From the NCBI GenBank assembly GCA_947374505.1, contig CANCCE010000017.1, positions 1 to 21,942 of the forward strand: 21,942 bases of DNA. The letters are read 5' to 3'. The DNA comes from Comamonadaceae bacterium. GTDB taxonomy: Bacteria > Pseudomonadota > Gammaproteobacteria > Burkholderiales > Burkholderiaceae_C. This document shows positions 7,419 to 14,663 of the stretch, piece after piece (positions within the stretch are counted from its first letter, which is position 1; every line of letters begins with the position of its first letter). The translations under genes and the position numbers were made by a program. The notes under the pieces are model-generated. The model saw only the letters and a list, made by a program, of their open reading frames with translations, was not told where the DNA came from and made no database searches.

Positions 7419-8597
7419 TTAAAAGTTACCCATCGACAGAAAACCATCCACCGGATCAAAGTCACTGACGAGCTTCTTGCCAATCAGATCCTTGAGCGCC
7501 TCGGTCGCGCCCCCCCCTAGGGTTCCATAGCGCACGCCGCGGTAAATACGGGAAATCGGATAGTCATCGCAAAAACCGTAGCCCCCGTGCACCTGCAGTG
7601 CTTCGTTGCTCACGCGAATCGCCATCTCGTTGACGAACATCTTGGCAGTCGCCGCTTGATGAGGATCGGGAAACGGGTTGGCCGACAGGGCCGCCTGATA
7701 CAGCAAGGCACGGCCAGCCTCGATGTCCCGATACATCTCGGCAAGCTTCCACTGGATACCTTGGAACTCGGCGACAACGTGCCCCCGGATCTGCCGTTCG
7801 CGCACATACTTGATGGCTTCTTCGAAGGCCGCTTCGGCCATTCCCAGCGAAACGCTGGGGTTCAGGCAACGCTGCGTGTTGAACGCGGAGAGCAGCTTCT
7901 TGAAGCCACCTTCGCGCAGTACCACGTTCTCAACCGGGACCTCGCAGTTGTTGAACTGGATTTCCGCCAGGTACTCGCCGCCCATCGTGTGGTAGCGCGC
8001 GGTCACCTCGAAGCCGGGGGTGTTGCGATTCACCAGCACGCAACCGATACCATGTTTGCCGGGGGTGCCGTCGATGCGCGTGAAGACCACAAACCATTCC
8101 GCCTCGTTGGCGCGGCTAATCAGTGTTTTCACCCCGTTGACCACGGCACGGGAGCCATTGATGACCGTGTTCGTTCTGTAGTTCGGAACGTCTGTGCCGG
8201 CGTGCGGCTCAGTCATGCAGACCGCCAGGTGGTTTTCGCCGGAACACACCTTGGGCAAGATGTCGCGCTTCAAACTTTCCGGCGCATAGGTGCTGATGAC
8301 GCGCACCTGCACACCGAGCATGCCCATCAGCGCCATCGCAGTGTTGTAACAATTCTTAGCGACCTCCTCAAGAACCAGCACCGTTTCGAACACCCGCAAA
8401 TTAGAGCCCCCATATTCCTCGGGAACCGACATGCCCAACACCCCGATTTTCGCCAACTCATTGAGGTTGTCCCAAGGATAGGTGCCATCCATGTATTTGA
8501 TCGAATTGCCCTGAAAGTCCTTGTCCTTGGCGAGGGTCCGGACCGCGCCGATCAATGCGCGCTGCTCTTCGGTGAGTAGAAGTCTCTGGTGGCTCAT
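7419..8597 (-). CDS. Acyl-CoA dehydrogenase-fold flavoprotein lacking the catalytic base (desulfinase-like)
   Basis: This 392-aa protein has the complete ACAD fold: helical N-terminus, the FAD-binding strand region with CMTEPHAGTDVP (127-138), and a C-terminal helical domain with EALQVHGGYGF (332-342). True dehydrogenases need a Glu or Asp either in the C-terminal YEG motif or at the isovaleryl-CoA dehydrogenase position. Here these read GGGATE (Gly362) and AFNTQRCL (Gln242). From memory, the 3-sulfinopropionyl-CoA desulfinase of Advenella mimigardefordensis has the same pair (Gln246, Gly366) and similar surroundings, NAQR and FQGLQW. However, its essential Arg84 appears to be Met88 here, so the same substrate is not assured. 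ATG 8597 has AAGGA 8 nt upstream. It is coupled to the HpcH/CitE gene. It could carry out desulfination or another non-oxidative reaction; ordinary dehydrogenation looks unlikely. Confidence 0.9.
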   Translation of the reverse strand: MSHQRLLLTEEQRALIGAVRTLAKDKDFQGNSIKYMDGTYPWDNLNELAKIGVLGMSVPEEYGGSNLRVFETVLVLEEVAKNCYNTAMALMGMLGVQVRVISTYAPESLKRDILPKVCSGENHLAVCMTEPHAGTDVPNYRTNTVINGSRAVVNGVKTLISRANEAEWFVVFTRIDGTPGKHGIGCVLVNRNTPGFEVTARYHTMGGEYLAEIQFNNCEVPVENVVLREGGFKKLLSAFNTQRCLNPSVSLGMAEAAFEEAIKYVRERQIRGHVVAEFQGIQWKLAEMYRDIEAGRALLYQAALSANPFPDPHQAATAKMFVNEMAIRVSNEALQVHGGYGFCDDYPISRIYRGVRYGTLGGGATEALKDLIGKKLVSDFDPVDGFLSMGNF

Positions 8598-8623
8598 TTT
8601 GTCTTTCCTTTGGTAATGTCATG

Positions 8624-8636
8624 GCGCCGGCGGCGC
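8624..8636 (-). other. Small GC hairpin in the 76-nt gap between crotonase and ACAD-like genes
   Basis: GCGCC, a 3-nt loop and GGCGC form a 5-bp all-GC stem in the only sizeable gap of the eight-gene operon. No T-run follows on the transcribed strand, so it is unlikely to be a terminator. It may separate translation or stability of the two halves of the transcript. I see no convincing internal promoter in this gap. Confidence 0.3.
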
Positions 8637-8673
8637 AGATTTTGAAGCTGATAACGTTCGGATTAAGATGAAG

Positions 8674-9456
8674 TCATGGGACTCTCCCGGTGAATTTCGG
8701 CGCCCTGCGCTCCTCAAAGGCCGCAAGCCCCTCCGCATAGTCTGCAGAGCCTAGAATTTCCGGCAGCGCAGCGCGCTCGAGACGCAGAGCGTCCACCAAA
8801 GGCAGCTCCATACCCTGCTTCACCAGTCGCTTGATCGCTGCCATTGCGGGCGCGGAATTGCCAGCCAGCCGTCTTGCGAAGGCAAGTGCCCGGACTTGCA
8901 AATCCTCGGGTAAAACCACCTCATTCACCAGCCCAATTTCCAGGGCATATTCACTGGTGACCGGTTCGCCACTGAGCATCATCTGGATCGCTCGACTCGC
9001 ACCGATGAGCCGGGGCAGCCGTTGGGTTCCGCCGGCGCCTGGAAATGCGCCAACACGGCTTTCAGTCAACCCCAGGCTGATACCGGCCGCTGCCATCCGC
9101 AAGTCGCAGGCCAGGGCCATCTCCAGACCGCCGCCCAGCGCGAGGCCATTCAATACAGCGATGCTGACAAACTGCGCCCCGGCGATGGCGTTGATGGCAT
9201 CGTTGATAGACGCGTTGTGCGCCATGCGGGCGTTAAGGTCCATGCTCTTGCGCTCTTTCAGGTCGGCGCCCGCACAAAATGCGCGGCCGCTACCGCACAA
9301 CAACACCACGCGCGCCCGCTTCGATGCAGCGTCGGAGACGGCCTGCAGTAGCGCCGTGACAGTGGCCACACCCAATGCGTTCATGCGCTCCGGCCGTTCC
9401 AGTCTAATTTCGTATACGTCGTCGCCGAGAGACTCTAAAAAAACATCCTGACTCAT
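8674..9456 (-). CDS. Enoyl-CoA hydratase/isomerase (crotonase family)
   Basis: This 260-aa enzyme has the standard crotonase length. It hydrates 2-enoyl-CoA thioesters or does a related oxyanion-stabilised reaction. GRAFCAGADLKE (57-68) forms one half of the oxyanion hole and NGLALGGGLEMALACD (103-118) the other. The two acid/base glutamates of true hydratases are both present: Glu112 in GGGLE and Glu132 in LTESRVGAFPGAGG. ATG 9456 has AAGGA 6 nt upstream; a longer frame to 9558 reads through the CoA-transferase gene and is rejected. It lies 22 nt after the CoA-transferase gene. It probably hydrates an unsaturated acyl-CoA to give the hydroxyacyl-CoA used by the HpcH/CitE lyase. Confidence 0.94.
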   Translation of the reverse strand: MSQDVFLESLGDDVYEIRLERPERMNALGVATVTALLQAVSDAASKRARVVLLCGSGRAFCAGADLKERKSMDLNARMAHNASINDAINAIAGAQFVSIAVLNGLALGGGLEMALACDLRMAAAGISLGLTESRVGAFPGAGGTQRLPRLIGASRAIQMMLSGEPVTSEYALEIGLVNEVVLPEDLQVRALAFARRLAGNSAPAMAAIKRLVKQGMELPLVDALRLERAALPEILGSADYAEGLAAFEERRAPKFTGRVP

Positions 9457-9478
9457 AAGCAATCCTTGCTCCCTTAAA

Positions 9479-10753
9479 TCAAGTTGAGGCAACAACGTTC
9501 GGGCTGTCGAACAGCTCGCGCGACAGCAACTCCCGATGATCCGGGTGGGCGATCGCAATGAGCCGTTGAGCGCGCTCGCTCAATGAACATCCGCGTAAAT
9601 GGGCTACGCCGAACTCCGTCACAATCACATCCACTTCGCTGCGTGCCGTCGTCACGGGACGGACACCGAGCGAGGCGACGATGCGTGAGTGCTTGCCGTC
9701 CGGGGTGGCTGACGCGAAGGCGATGATCGAGCGACCGCCCGGCGATGCAACACCGGCACGCACAAAATCCACCTGGCCACCAACGGCACCCAAGTACCGG
9801 CCACCGGCAACTTCCGCATTCACCTGGCCGGACAAATCGATTTCAATCGCCGAATTGATCGTGTGAAATTTTGGCAGTGCACCTGCCACTGCAAGGCTGT
9901 GCGTGTACTCAGCGTTACGCATCGCAATGAGGCCAGATTGCTCTGCGAAATCACGCAATCGCTGCGTTCCAAACAATCCACCTGTCACCGTTTGGCCGGC
10001 ATATTGCAACTTATACGCATTGGTCACGACACCTCGCTCCACCAGATCAACCAGCACATCGGAGACGACACCGCTGTGCACGCCCAGGTCGCGGTGGTTG
10101 GCCAGCGCCTGAGCCACCGCTGCTGGTAGCGTGCCCACGCCCAGCTGCACTGTCGCACGATCAGGTATCAAGGCCGCCACTTGCTTGGCCACGTCGCGCT
10201 CCACGGCCGAAGGCTCCGGATCAGGCATATCAATAATGCGCTCGTCACTTTCCACCAACAGGTCAATGTCAGCACTGTCAACGCAGGCATCGCCGCCCAT
10301 CGTTGGAAGGGCCGGATTGACCAGTGCGATCACGACACGGGCCCGTCGGATCATGACCTGCGTGAAATCACAAATGACACCCAGGCTGAAGCCTCCGGCC
10401 AGCAATGGCTTGACATGAATCAGGACGACATCCACCCGCAGCTGGCCGCTGCGTATCAACTCGTGGATCGAACTGATGTGGCAGGGAACGATCTCTGCCA
10501 GCGCCGTGACACGCCGACTGGTCCCGGCGCCATTGAGCGCGCGAAACCTGAAGTGCGTTGCGAGCTCGGGACGAAGAGTGCCCGACTGCGTCAGACCGAA
10601 CATCAGTACGGGCGAGTCCAGTTCCTCGCGCTGCGCCACCAGCGCTTCGGTCAGGGCCAGCGGCTCTCCAGGCCCTTGCGGCCAGGCAATGACATCTTGC
10701 CGATGCAGTAGGTCCTTGAAGCGTAGAAGCGAAAGCGGGAGCGTTTTTAGCAT
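9479..10753 (-). CDS. Acetyl-CoA hydrolase/4-hydroxybutyrate CoA-transferase family protein with altered active site
   Basis: This 424-aa protein has the two-domain family I CoA-transferase fold: an N-terminal half with VDVVLIHVKP (107-116), and a C-terminal half with TVQLGVGTLPAAVAQAL (201-217), INSAIEIDLSGQVNAE, GAVGGQVDF and VTEFGVAHLRG. In typical members the catalytic Glu lies in H-(S/T)-E-M-x-S-D-G (Glu238 of the Clostridium aminobutyricum enzyme, by my alignment). Here that motif reads HSGVVSDV, with Gly228 at the Glu position. A covalent glutamyl-CoA mechanism is therefore doubtful; the protein may be a variant subfamily, a hydrolase or a binding protein. ATG 10753 lies 7 nt after the preceding Bug gene. 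It is one of two CoA-transferase-family genes in the operon. Confidence 0.9.
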   Translation of the reverse strand: MLKTLPLSLLRFKDLLHRQDVIAWPQGPGEPLALTEALVAQREELDSPVLMFGLTQSGTLRPELATHFRFRALNGAGTSRRVTALAEIVPCHISSIHELIRSGQLRVDVVLIHVKPLLAGGFSLGVICDFTQVMIRRARVVIALVNPALPTMGGDACVDSADIDLLVESDERIIDMPDPEPSAVERDVAKQVAALIPDRATVQLGVGTLPAAVAQALANHRDLGVHSGVVSDVLVDLVERGVVTNAYKLQYAGQTVTGGLFGTQRLRDFAEQSGLIAMRNAEYTHSLAVAGALPKFHTINSAIEIDLSGQVNAEVAGGRYLGAVGGQVDFVRAGVASPGGRSIIAFASATPDGKHSRIVASLGVRPVTTARSEVDVIVTEFGVAHLRGCSLSERAQRLIAIAHPDHRELLSRELFDSPNVVAST

Positions 10754-10760
10754 CCGATGT

Positions 10761-11747
10761 TCACTCGATCTGAATGCCCGTGTCTTTGATCAGGCGGGTC
10801 CAGCGCACAATATCCGACCGGATCAGATTTCCAAATTCTGCAGGAGTGCTGGGCTTCGGTGTAGCACCTTCACGAGCCAGTATTTCCTTGAACTCTGGAA
10901 GCGCCAGCACGGTATTAAGCTCATTGTTTAACCGCTTCACCACGCCCGGCGGCATGCCCGCCGGACCGAGAAGACCAAACCAGACTTCCAACTCGAACCC
11001 CGGCAAACCCGACTCATTTGCGGTTGGAATTTCAGGCAACATGGGCGATCGTTTCATGCTCGTGACCGCCAATCCGCGCATCTTTCCACCCTGGATGTGC
11101 GGGGCGACGGAGGCCAGCGTCGGCAAGAGCATCTGTAGATTACTACCCATCAGGTCATTGAAGGCGGGGCCGATGCCTTTATAGGGAATGTGCGTGAGTT
11201 GCACCTTGGCGGCCGACGCGAACAATTCCGTGCCAAGATGATTGATACCGCCAATACCGGCGGTCCCGTAGTTGATGCTCTTCGGCTTTGCAGCAGCGAG
11301 GCCCATGAATTCCTTCAGCGTGCTTGCCTTGACCTCGTTGCCGACGACAATGACAAACGGAGTCGCTGCGACTCCGCCGATGGGTTCTAGATCCTTCATC
11401 AAGTCGAATGGCAGCCTCTTCCCGCTCGCAACGTTCGTCGCGATTGAACCTGAGACGAATAAAAGCGTGTAGCCGTCAGCGGACGACCTGGCCACAAAAT
11501 CTGTGCCAATGGTGCCCCCGCCGCCGCCCTTGTTATCCACAACAACCGGCTGGCCTAGCCGCCCACCTAACTTGGCCGCAAGCACGCGAGCAATATTGTC
11601 ATTGCTGCCGCCCGGGACAAACGGCACGACGATATTGACCGGTCTGCTGGGCCACTGACCCTGCGCACCAGCAGGGAGCGGCAGCAAGGTGTAAGCAAGC
11701 GCGGCAAGCATCACGCGGACAGTGATTGATTTGAAATAATTATTCAC
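10761..11747 (-). CDS. Bug/TctC-family periplasmic solute-binding protein (second of three)
   Basis: This is a 328-aa receptor with a Sec-type signal peptide: KSITVRVMLAALAYTLLPLP, cleaved probably after AGAQG near residue 29. The mature protein begins QWPSRPVNIVVPFVPGGSND, the family hallmark; HIPYKGIGPAFNDL and EIPTANESG are also typical. Translation starts at GTG 11747, supported by AAGGAG 5 nt upstream, which directly follows the MmgE stop codon. It sits between mmgE and the CoA-transferase gene (gaps 11 and 7 nt), so it is part of the operon and probably captures the pathway's starting acid. No TctAB membrane partner is encoded here, so the cognate permease must lie elsewhere. Confidence 0.94.
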   Translation of the reverse strand: MNNYFKSITVRVMLAALAYTLLPLPAGAQGQWPSRPVNIVVPFVPGGSNDNIARVLAAKLGGRLGQPVVVDNKGGGGGTIGTDFVARSSADGYTLLFVSGSIATNVASGKRLPFDLMKDLEPIGGVAATPFVIVVGNEVKASTLKEFMGLAAAKPKSINYGTAGIGGINHLGTELFASAAKVQLTHIPYKGIGPAFNDLMGSNLQMLLPTLASVAPHIQGGKMRGLAVTSMKRSPMLPEIPTANESGLPGFELEVWFGLLGPAGMPPGVVKRLNNELNTVLALPEFKEILAREGATPKPSTPAEFGNLIRSDIVRWTRLIKDTGIQIE

Positions 11748-11758
11748 TTTGTCTCCTT

Positions 11759-13219
11759 TTATAAAACAGGGTCTAGTGCGCGCGCGAGCCCGCGAACATC
11801 GCCCAGTGATTCGAGCCCATCGACGAGATCCCGCAACTGGCGATGCGCGTTTTCACGCAATGGATGCGCCGAAATTCGAAAACAATCCACCGCCTTGATG
11901 TCGAAGTCGGCAACAGACATAGGACGGCTCGGGTGGCCCAACGGAAGGTCTATGCGCAGGTGATGCGTTGTGCCGTCTTGCATGTCGATCTGGACATTCG
12001 CTGGCGAAATGCTGCGACTCCATTCGCGTTCGATGTCTTCATCCACGTATGCCTCTACCCGCTGCGCCAGCGCCAAGATATCTTTGCGATGAATCGAACT
12101 TTCGCTGAAGTGTGACAAGCTGACATTTCCGTCGATCAGCACGGTGGCAACGGTGAAAGGAATGCTGAATTGCGCGTGGACGATAGTTTCCGGCGCCTTG
12201 CGCACAGCGACCGGCGTACACACTGCCTCATAGGCTTGGCGTGTCACACCCACGCGCACGCGAAGCACTTGTTGGGTGGAGATTGCCCCGGATGCTCTCA
12301 GCGCGAGCGCTGCGTCGATGGCGGTGTGGTTAAAACGACAGCAGGGGTAAGGCTTGTAGCTGAGCTGCGTGAATTCGTAATGCTCACCAAGGCCATCACG
12401 TAGCGCGTCACGGTCGCACTGATCGCGCAGGTAGACGCGAAGGAATCCATCAACCCCTTCAAATGTGGCTTGAGCCCCTCGCACATTCCGCTGGGCAAGC
12501 TGGACCGACATCAGCGCAGACTTCGCGGCGAATCCCGGTTGCATGCGCTTTGTGAGCGCTCCATCACGTGTGACTTGGTGATTGCCGGAAACCTGAGAGT
12601 AGGCAATACCGATCGCATTCACCATTTGAGTTGTGTCCAGACCAAGCACCCGTCCAGCCGCCACAGTGGCAGCAAAATAACCAAACAGAGGGGTGTAGAT
12701 GAAACCACTTTCGACGATGCCGATTCGGGTCGCCACGCCAAGGCGGCAGATCGTCTCCAGACCGGCAGCGACACCCGCGATGAAGTCCGCACCACTCGCG
12801 CCACCACGCAGTTCCGCCGCCGCCAGCGCAGCGGGCACCACCGAAACGCCTGCATGCAACACGGCCGCATCATGTGTATCGTCGTAATCGCGGGCGTGCG
12901 CCATGGTGGCGTTTACCCAGGCGGCATGGTGCGCAGGAACCTTGTCGCCAAAAGCCAGAATAGTCGCCTGAGGGGCGCCACCCCACTCAGTCGCCAGACC
13001 GCGCGTTTCCGCCACTGCGGGCGCACTGGAACCGGCGGCCGCGCAGGCCAACGTGTCAAAGATGTTCGCCTTGGCTGCGTCGATCACATCGCCTGGCAGC
13101 TTGGCCAACGTGATGCCACAGGCAAAACGGGCAAGAACAAATGCGAAATCTTCGCCTGTAGTCGCAGTTGGATGCGCGCCTGAGGCGCTGTGCGAATGGC
13201 TGGGTGTGGGTGCTGTCAT
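11759..13219 (-). CDS. MmgE/PrpD family protein (dehydratase/decarboxylase/epimerase type)
   Basis: This 486-aa protein covers the full MmgE/PrpD family length. Known members include 2-methylcitrate dehydratase (PrpD), cis-aconitate decarboxylase and iminodisuccinate epimerase, all acting on di- or tricarboxylates. The active-site segment ATMAHARDYDDTHDAAVLHAG (about 104-124) with Asp111, His116 and His122 is intact, and YKPYPCCRFNHTAIDAALAL later on is the other conserved block. ATG 13219 has CAGGAG 5 nt upstream. It is the first gene of the eight-gene operon and follows a copy of the repeated promoter element. Its substrate is probably the free acid before CoA activation. An assignment to PrpD or cis-aconitate decarboxylase is not justified by sequence inspection alone. 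Confidence 0.93.
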   Translation of the reverse strand: MTAPTPSHSHSASGAHPTATTGEDFAFVLARFACGITLAKLPGDVIDAAKANIFDTLACAAAGSSAPAVAETRGLATEWGGAPQATILAFGDKVPAHHAAWVNATMAHARDYDDTHDAAVLHAGVSVVPAALAAAELRGGASGADFIAGVAAGLETICRLGVATRIGIVESGFIYTPLFGYFAATVAAGRVLGLDTTQMVNAIGIAYSQVSGNHQVTRDGALTKRMQPGFAAKSALMSVQLAQRNVRGAQATFEGVDGFLRVYLRDQCDRDALRDGLGEHYEFTQLSYKPYPCCRFNHTAIDAALALRASGAISTQQVLRVRVGVTRQAYEAVCTPVAVRKAPETIVHAQFSIPFTVATVLIDGNVSLSHFSESSIHRKDILALAQRVEAYVDEDIEREWSRSISPANVQIDMQDGTTHHLRIDLPLGHPSRPMSVADFDIKAVDCFRISAHPLRENAHRQLRDLVDGLESLGDVRGLARALDPVL

Positions 13220-13297
13220 GCAATCTCCTGTTCAAATATCGACCATTCGAGCGCGCGGCCAAGCATCCGCCGGATTCGCATCTCTCTGTTCATTCTT

Positions 13298-13373
13298 CCA
13301 GTTTAGGATTCAGATGCCCATCAAGTCCATGGCTCTTTTCGGGACTCGGCCTGCTTGTTTAGCGAACGATCCA
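13298..13373 (-). promoter_or_regulatory. Repeated promoter/operator element, copy A, upstream of mmgE operon
   Basis: This ~75-bp segment matches the adh-lysR element (16131-16205) at 58 of 75 positions without gaps. It contains the dyad GTCC-N13-GGAC (13325-13345). On the minus strand a weak sigma70-like promoter can be read inside it: TGGACT (complement of 13324-13329), 18 nt, TAAACT (complement of 13300-13305). That would place the transcript start about 75 nt before the mmgE ATG. The dyad overlapping the -35 box fits LysR-type activation. The remaining gap sequence, 13374-13476, shows nothing I recognise. Confidence 0.65.
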
Positions 13374-13476
13374 ATGCGGCTCAAACAGAAGCAAAAACGT
13401 GCAACCGAGTCGATGCATCATGGAGGCAGAGCGATCACCAACGGAGACCGTCAGGTCAATCACAGTGCCGCCTGTC

Positions 13477-14466
13477 TTATTCGATTTTGATTCCGGTCTC
13501 TCTGGCAACTTTGGCCCATTTAGCAGTCTCATCGACCATGAGTTTTTCAAACTCCAGGCGGGACATAGGCATCGGATCCGCCCCTTCACCTGCAAAGCGC
13601 TTTTTCAATTCCGGCTCTGCCAGCGCTGCATTGGTTTCACGGTTCAGTATGTCGATCAAATTGAGGGGGGTGCCCGCAGGCGCCAGTAAGCCCCACCAGT
13701 TGCTGACTTCAACATCAACCCCGGTTTCTTTCAACGTTGGAACCTCGGGAATGAGGTCGACACGGCGGGAGCCTGCAACGCCCAACAGCTTGATTTTTCC
13801 GGAGCGCAGGAAAGTCTGCATATAGATCAGGCTGCCCAAGGACACCTGAACGTGACCGGCTGCCAAATCCATCAAAGCCGGTCCGCCGCCTTTGTAATGC
13901 ACAACGGTCAGGTCGGCACCTGTGCGCAGCTTGAACAACTCAACGGCGAAGTGCTGAAAGCTGGCGACACCCGCCGAGCCGAAGTAAACTTTCCCTGGGT
14001 TTTTCTTAGCGTAATCAATCAATTCCTTGATGGAGTTCACGGGCAGACTGGCGGCAACCCCAATCACGCTGGGACCCATACCAAGCATGGCCACCGGCGT
14101 GAAGGACTTCACCGGGTCATAGTTGAGCTTCATGACAGAAGAGTTCATCGTGAAGGTCGAGGAAATCAGCAGCAAGGTGTTGCCGTCGGGCTCAGCCCTC
14201 GCGACCATGGCTGAGCCAATGGCGCCGCCAGCGCCCGTCACGTTTTCAACGATGACGGGGCGTTTCAGGCGGATCGAAAGTTGTTGGGCAACCGTTCTGC
14301 CAACAATGTCGTTGCTGCCGCCTGGTGCGAAACCAACGATGATGCGAATGGGCTTGGCCGATTCTTGTGCAACCGCCAGCCGCACAGGAACAGACGCGCC
14401 TGCAGCCAGCAAGGCCCCGAGCTTGAGGTTGAACTGCCGTCGGTTGTTGGGGGTTTTGATATTCAT
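13477..14466 (-). CDS. Bug/TctC-family periplasmic solute-binding protein (third of three), Tat-type signal
   Basis: This is a 329-aa receptor. Its leader holds NRRQFNLKLGALLAAGASV, a good twin-arginine motif, with cleavage near AVAQ (about residue 34); the other operon Bug protein has a Sec leader instead. The mature part begins SAKPIRIIVGFAPGGSNDIV, followed by VVHYKGGGPALMDL and EVPTLKETG, as usual for the family. ATG 14466 has GGAG 8 nt upstream inside a GGAGACAAA leader. It is a stand-alone gene between the ADH-like gene and mmgE, with its own copy of the repeated promoter element 75 nt upstream. It probably serves the same regulon, recognising either the same acid or a related one. Confidence 0.94.
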   Translation of the reverse strand: MNIKTPNNRRQFNLKLGALLAAGASVPVRLAVAQESAKPIRIIVGFAPGGSNDIVGRTVAQQLSIRLKRPVIVENVTGAGGAIGSAMVARAEPDGNTLLLISSTFTMNSSVMKLNYDPVKSFTPVAMLGMGPSVIGVAASLPVNSIKELIDYAKKNPGKVYFGSAGVASFQHFAVELFKLRTGADLTVVHYKGGGPALMDLAAGHVQVSLGSLIYMQTFLRSGKIKLLGVAGSRRVDLIPEVPTLKETGVDVEVSNWWGLLAPAGTPLNLIDILNRETNAALAEPELKKRFAGEGADPMPMSRLEFEKLMVDETAKWAKVARETGIKIE

Positions 14467-14540
14467 GGATTTGTCTCCGGTTTTTAAAGCGAATTTTGAC
14501 TAAGCTCAAAGCCGTCAAGGACTGCCTTTTTTTACTTTGG

Positions 14541-14615
14541 CCAGATTAATAAATTAAAGCGAATGACTCCATCGCTTTATTCAGGACTCCGCCTCCTGAT
14601 ATTGAGAACTATCAG
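14541..14615 (-). promoter_or_regulatory. Repeated promoter/operator element, copy C, upstream of the third Bug gene
   Basis: This is a more diverged copy. 14567-14615 matches copy A (13325-13373) at about 34 of 49 positions, and the left part matches with a one-base offset. TCC-N13-GGA (14568-14586) keeps the spacing of the dyad in the other copies. An extra palindrome TGATA-N8-TATCA lies at 14597-14614, in the place expected for a LysR-type recognition site. A minus-strand promoter can be read as TGGAGT, 17 nt, TAATCT (complement of 14543-14548), about 75 nt before the ATG. Confidence 0.55.
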
Positions 14616-14663
14616 TGTTAGCCCTTATTTTTTGATCCTCTCACCGCCCGACAGACACGCGCT

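Noticed and set aside
7587..8579. Long plus-strand open frame (330 codons) opposite the ACAD-like gene
   Set aside because: It mirrors the ACAD-like coding sequence, is rich in His, Arg and Gln as shadow frames are, and shows no family features.
7419..8597. Naming the ACAD-like gene as 3-sulfinopropionyl-CoA desulfinase
   Set aside because: The Gln/Gly pattern fits, but the arginine I recall as essential in that enzyme aligns with Met88, so the specific name is not justified.
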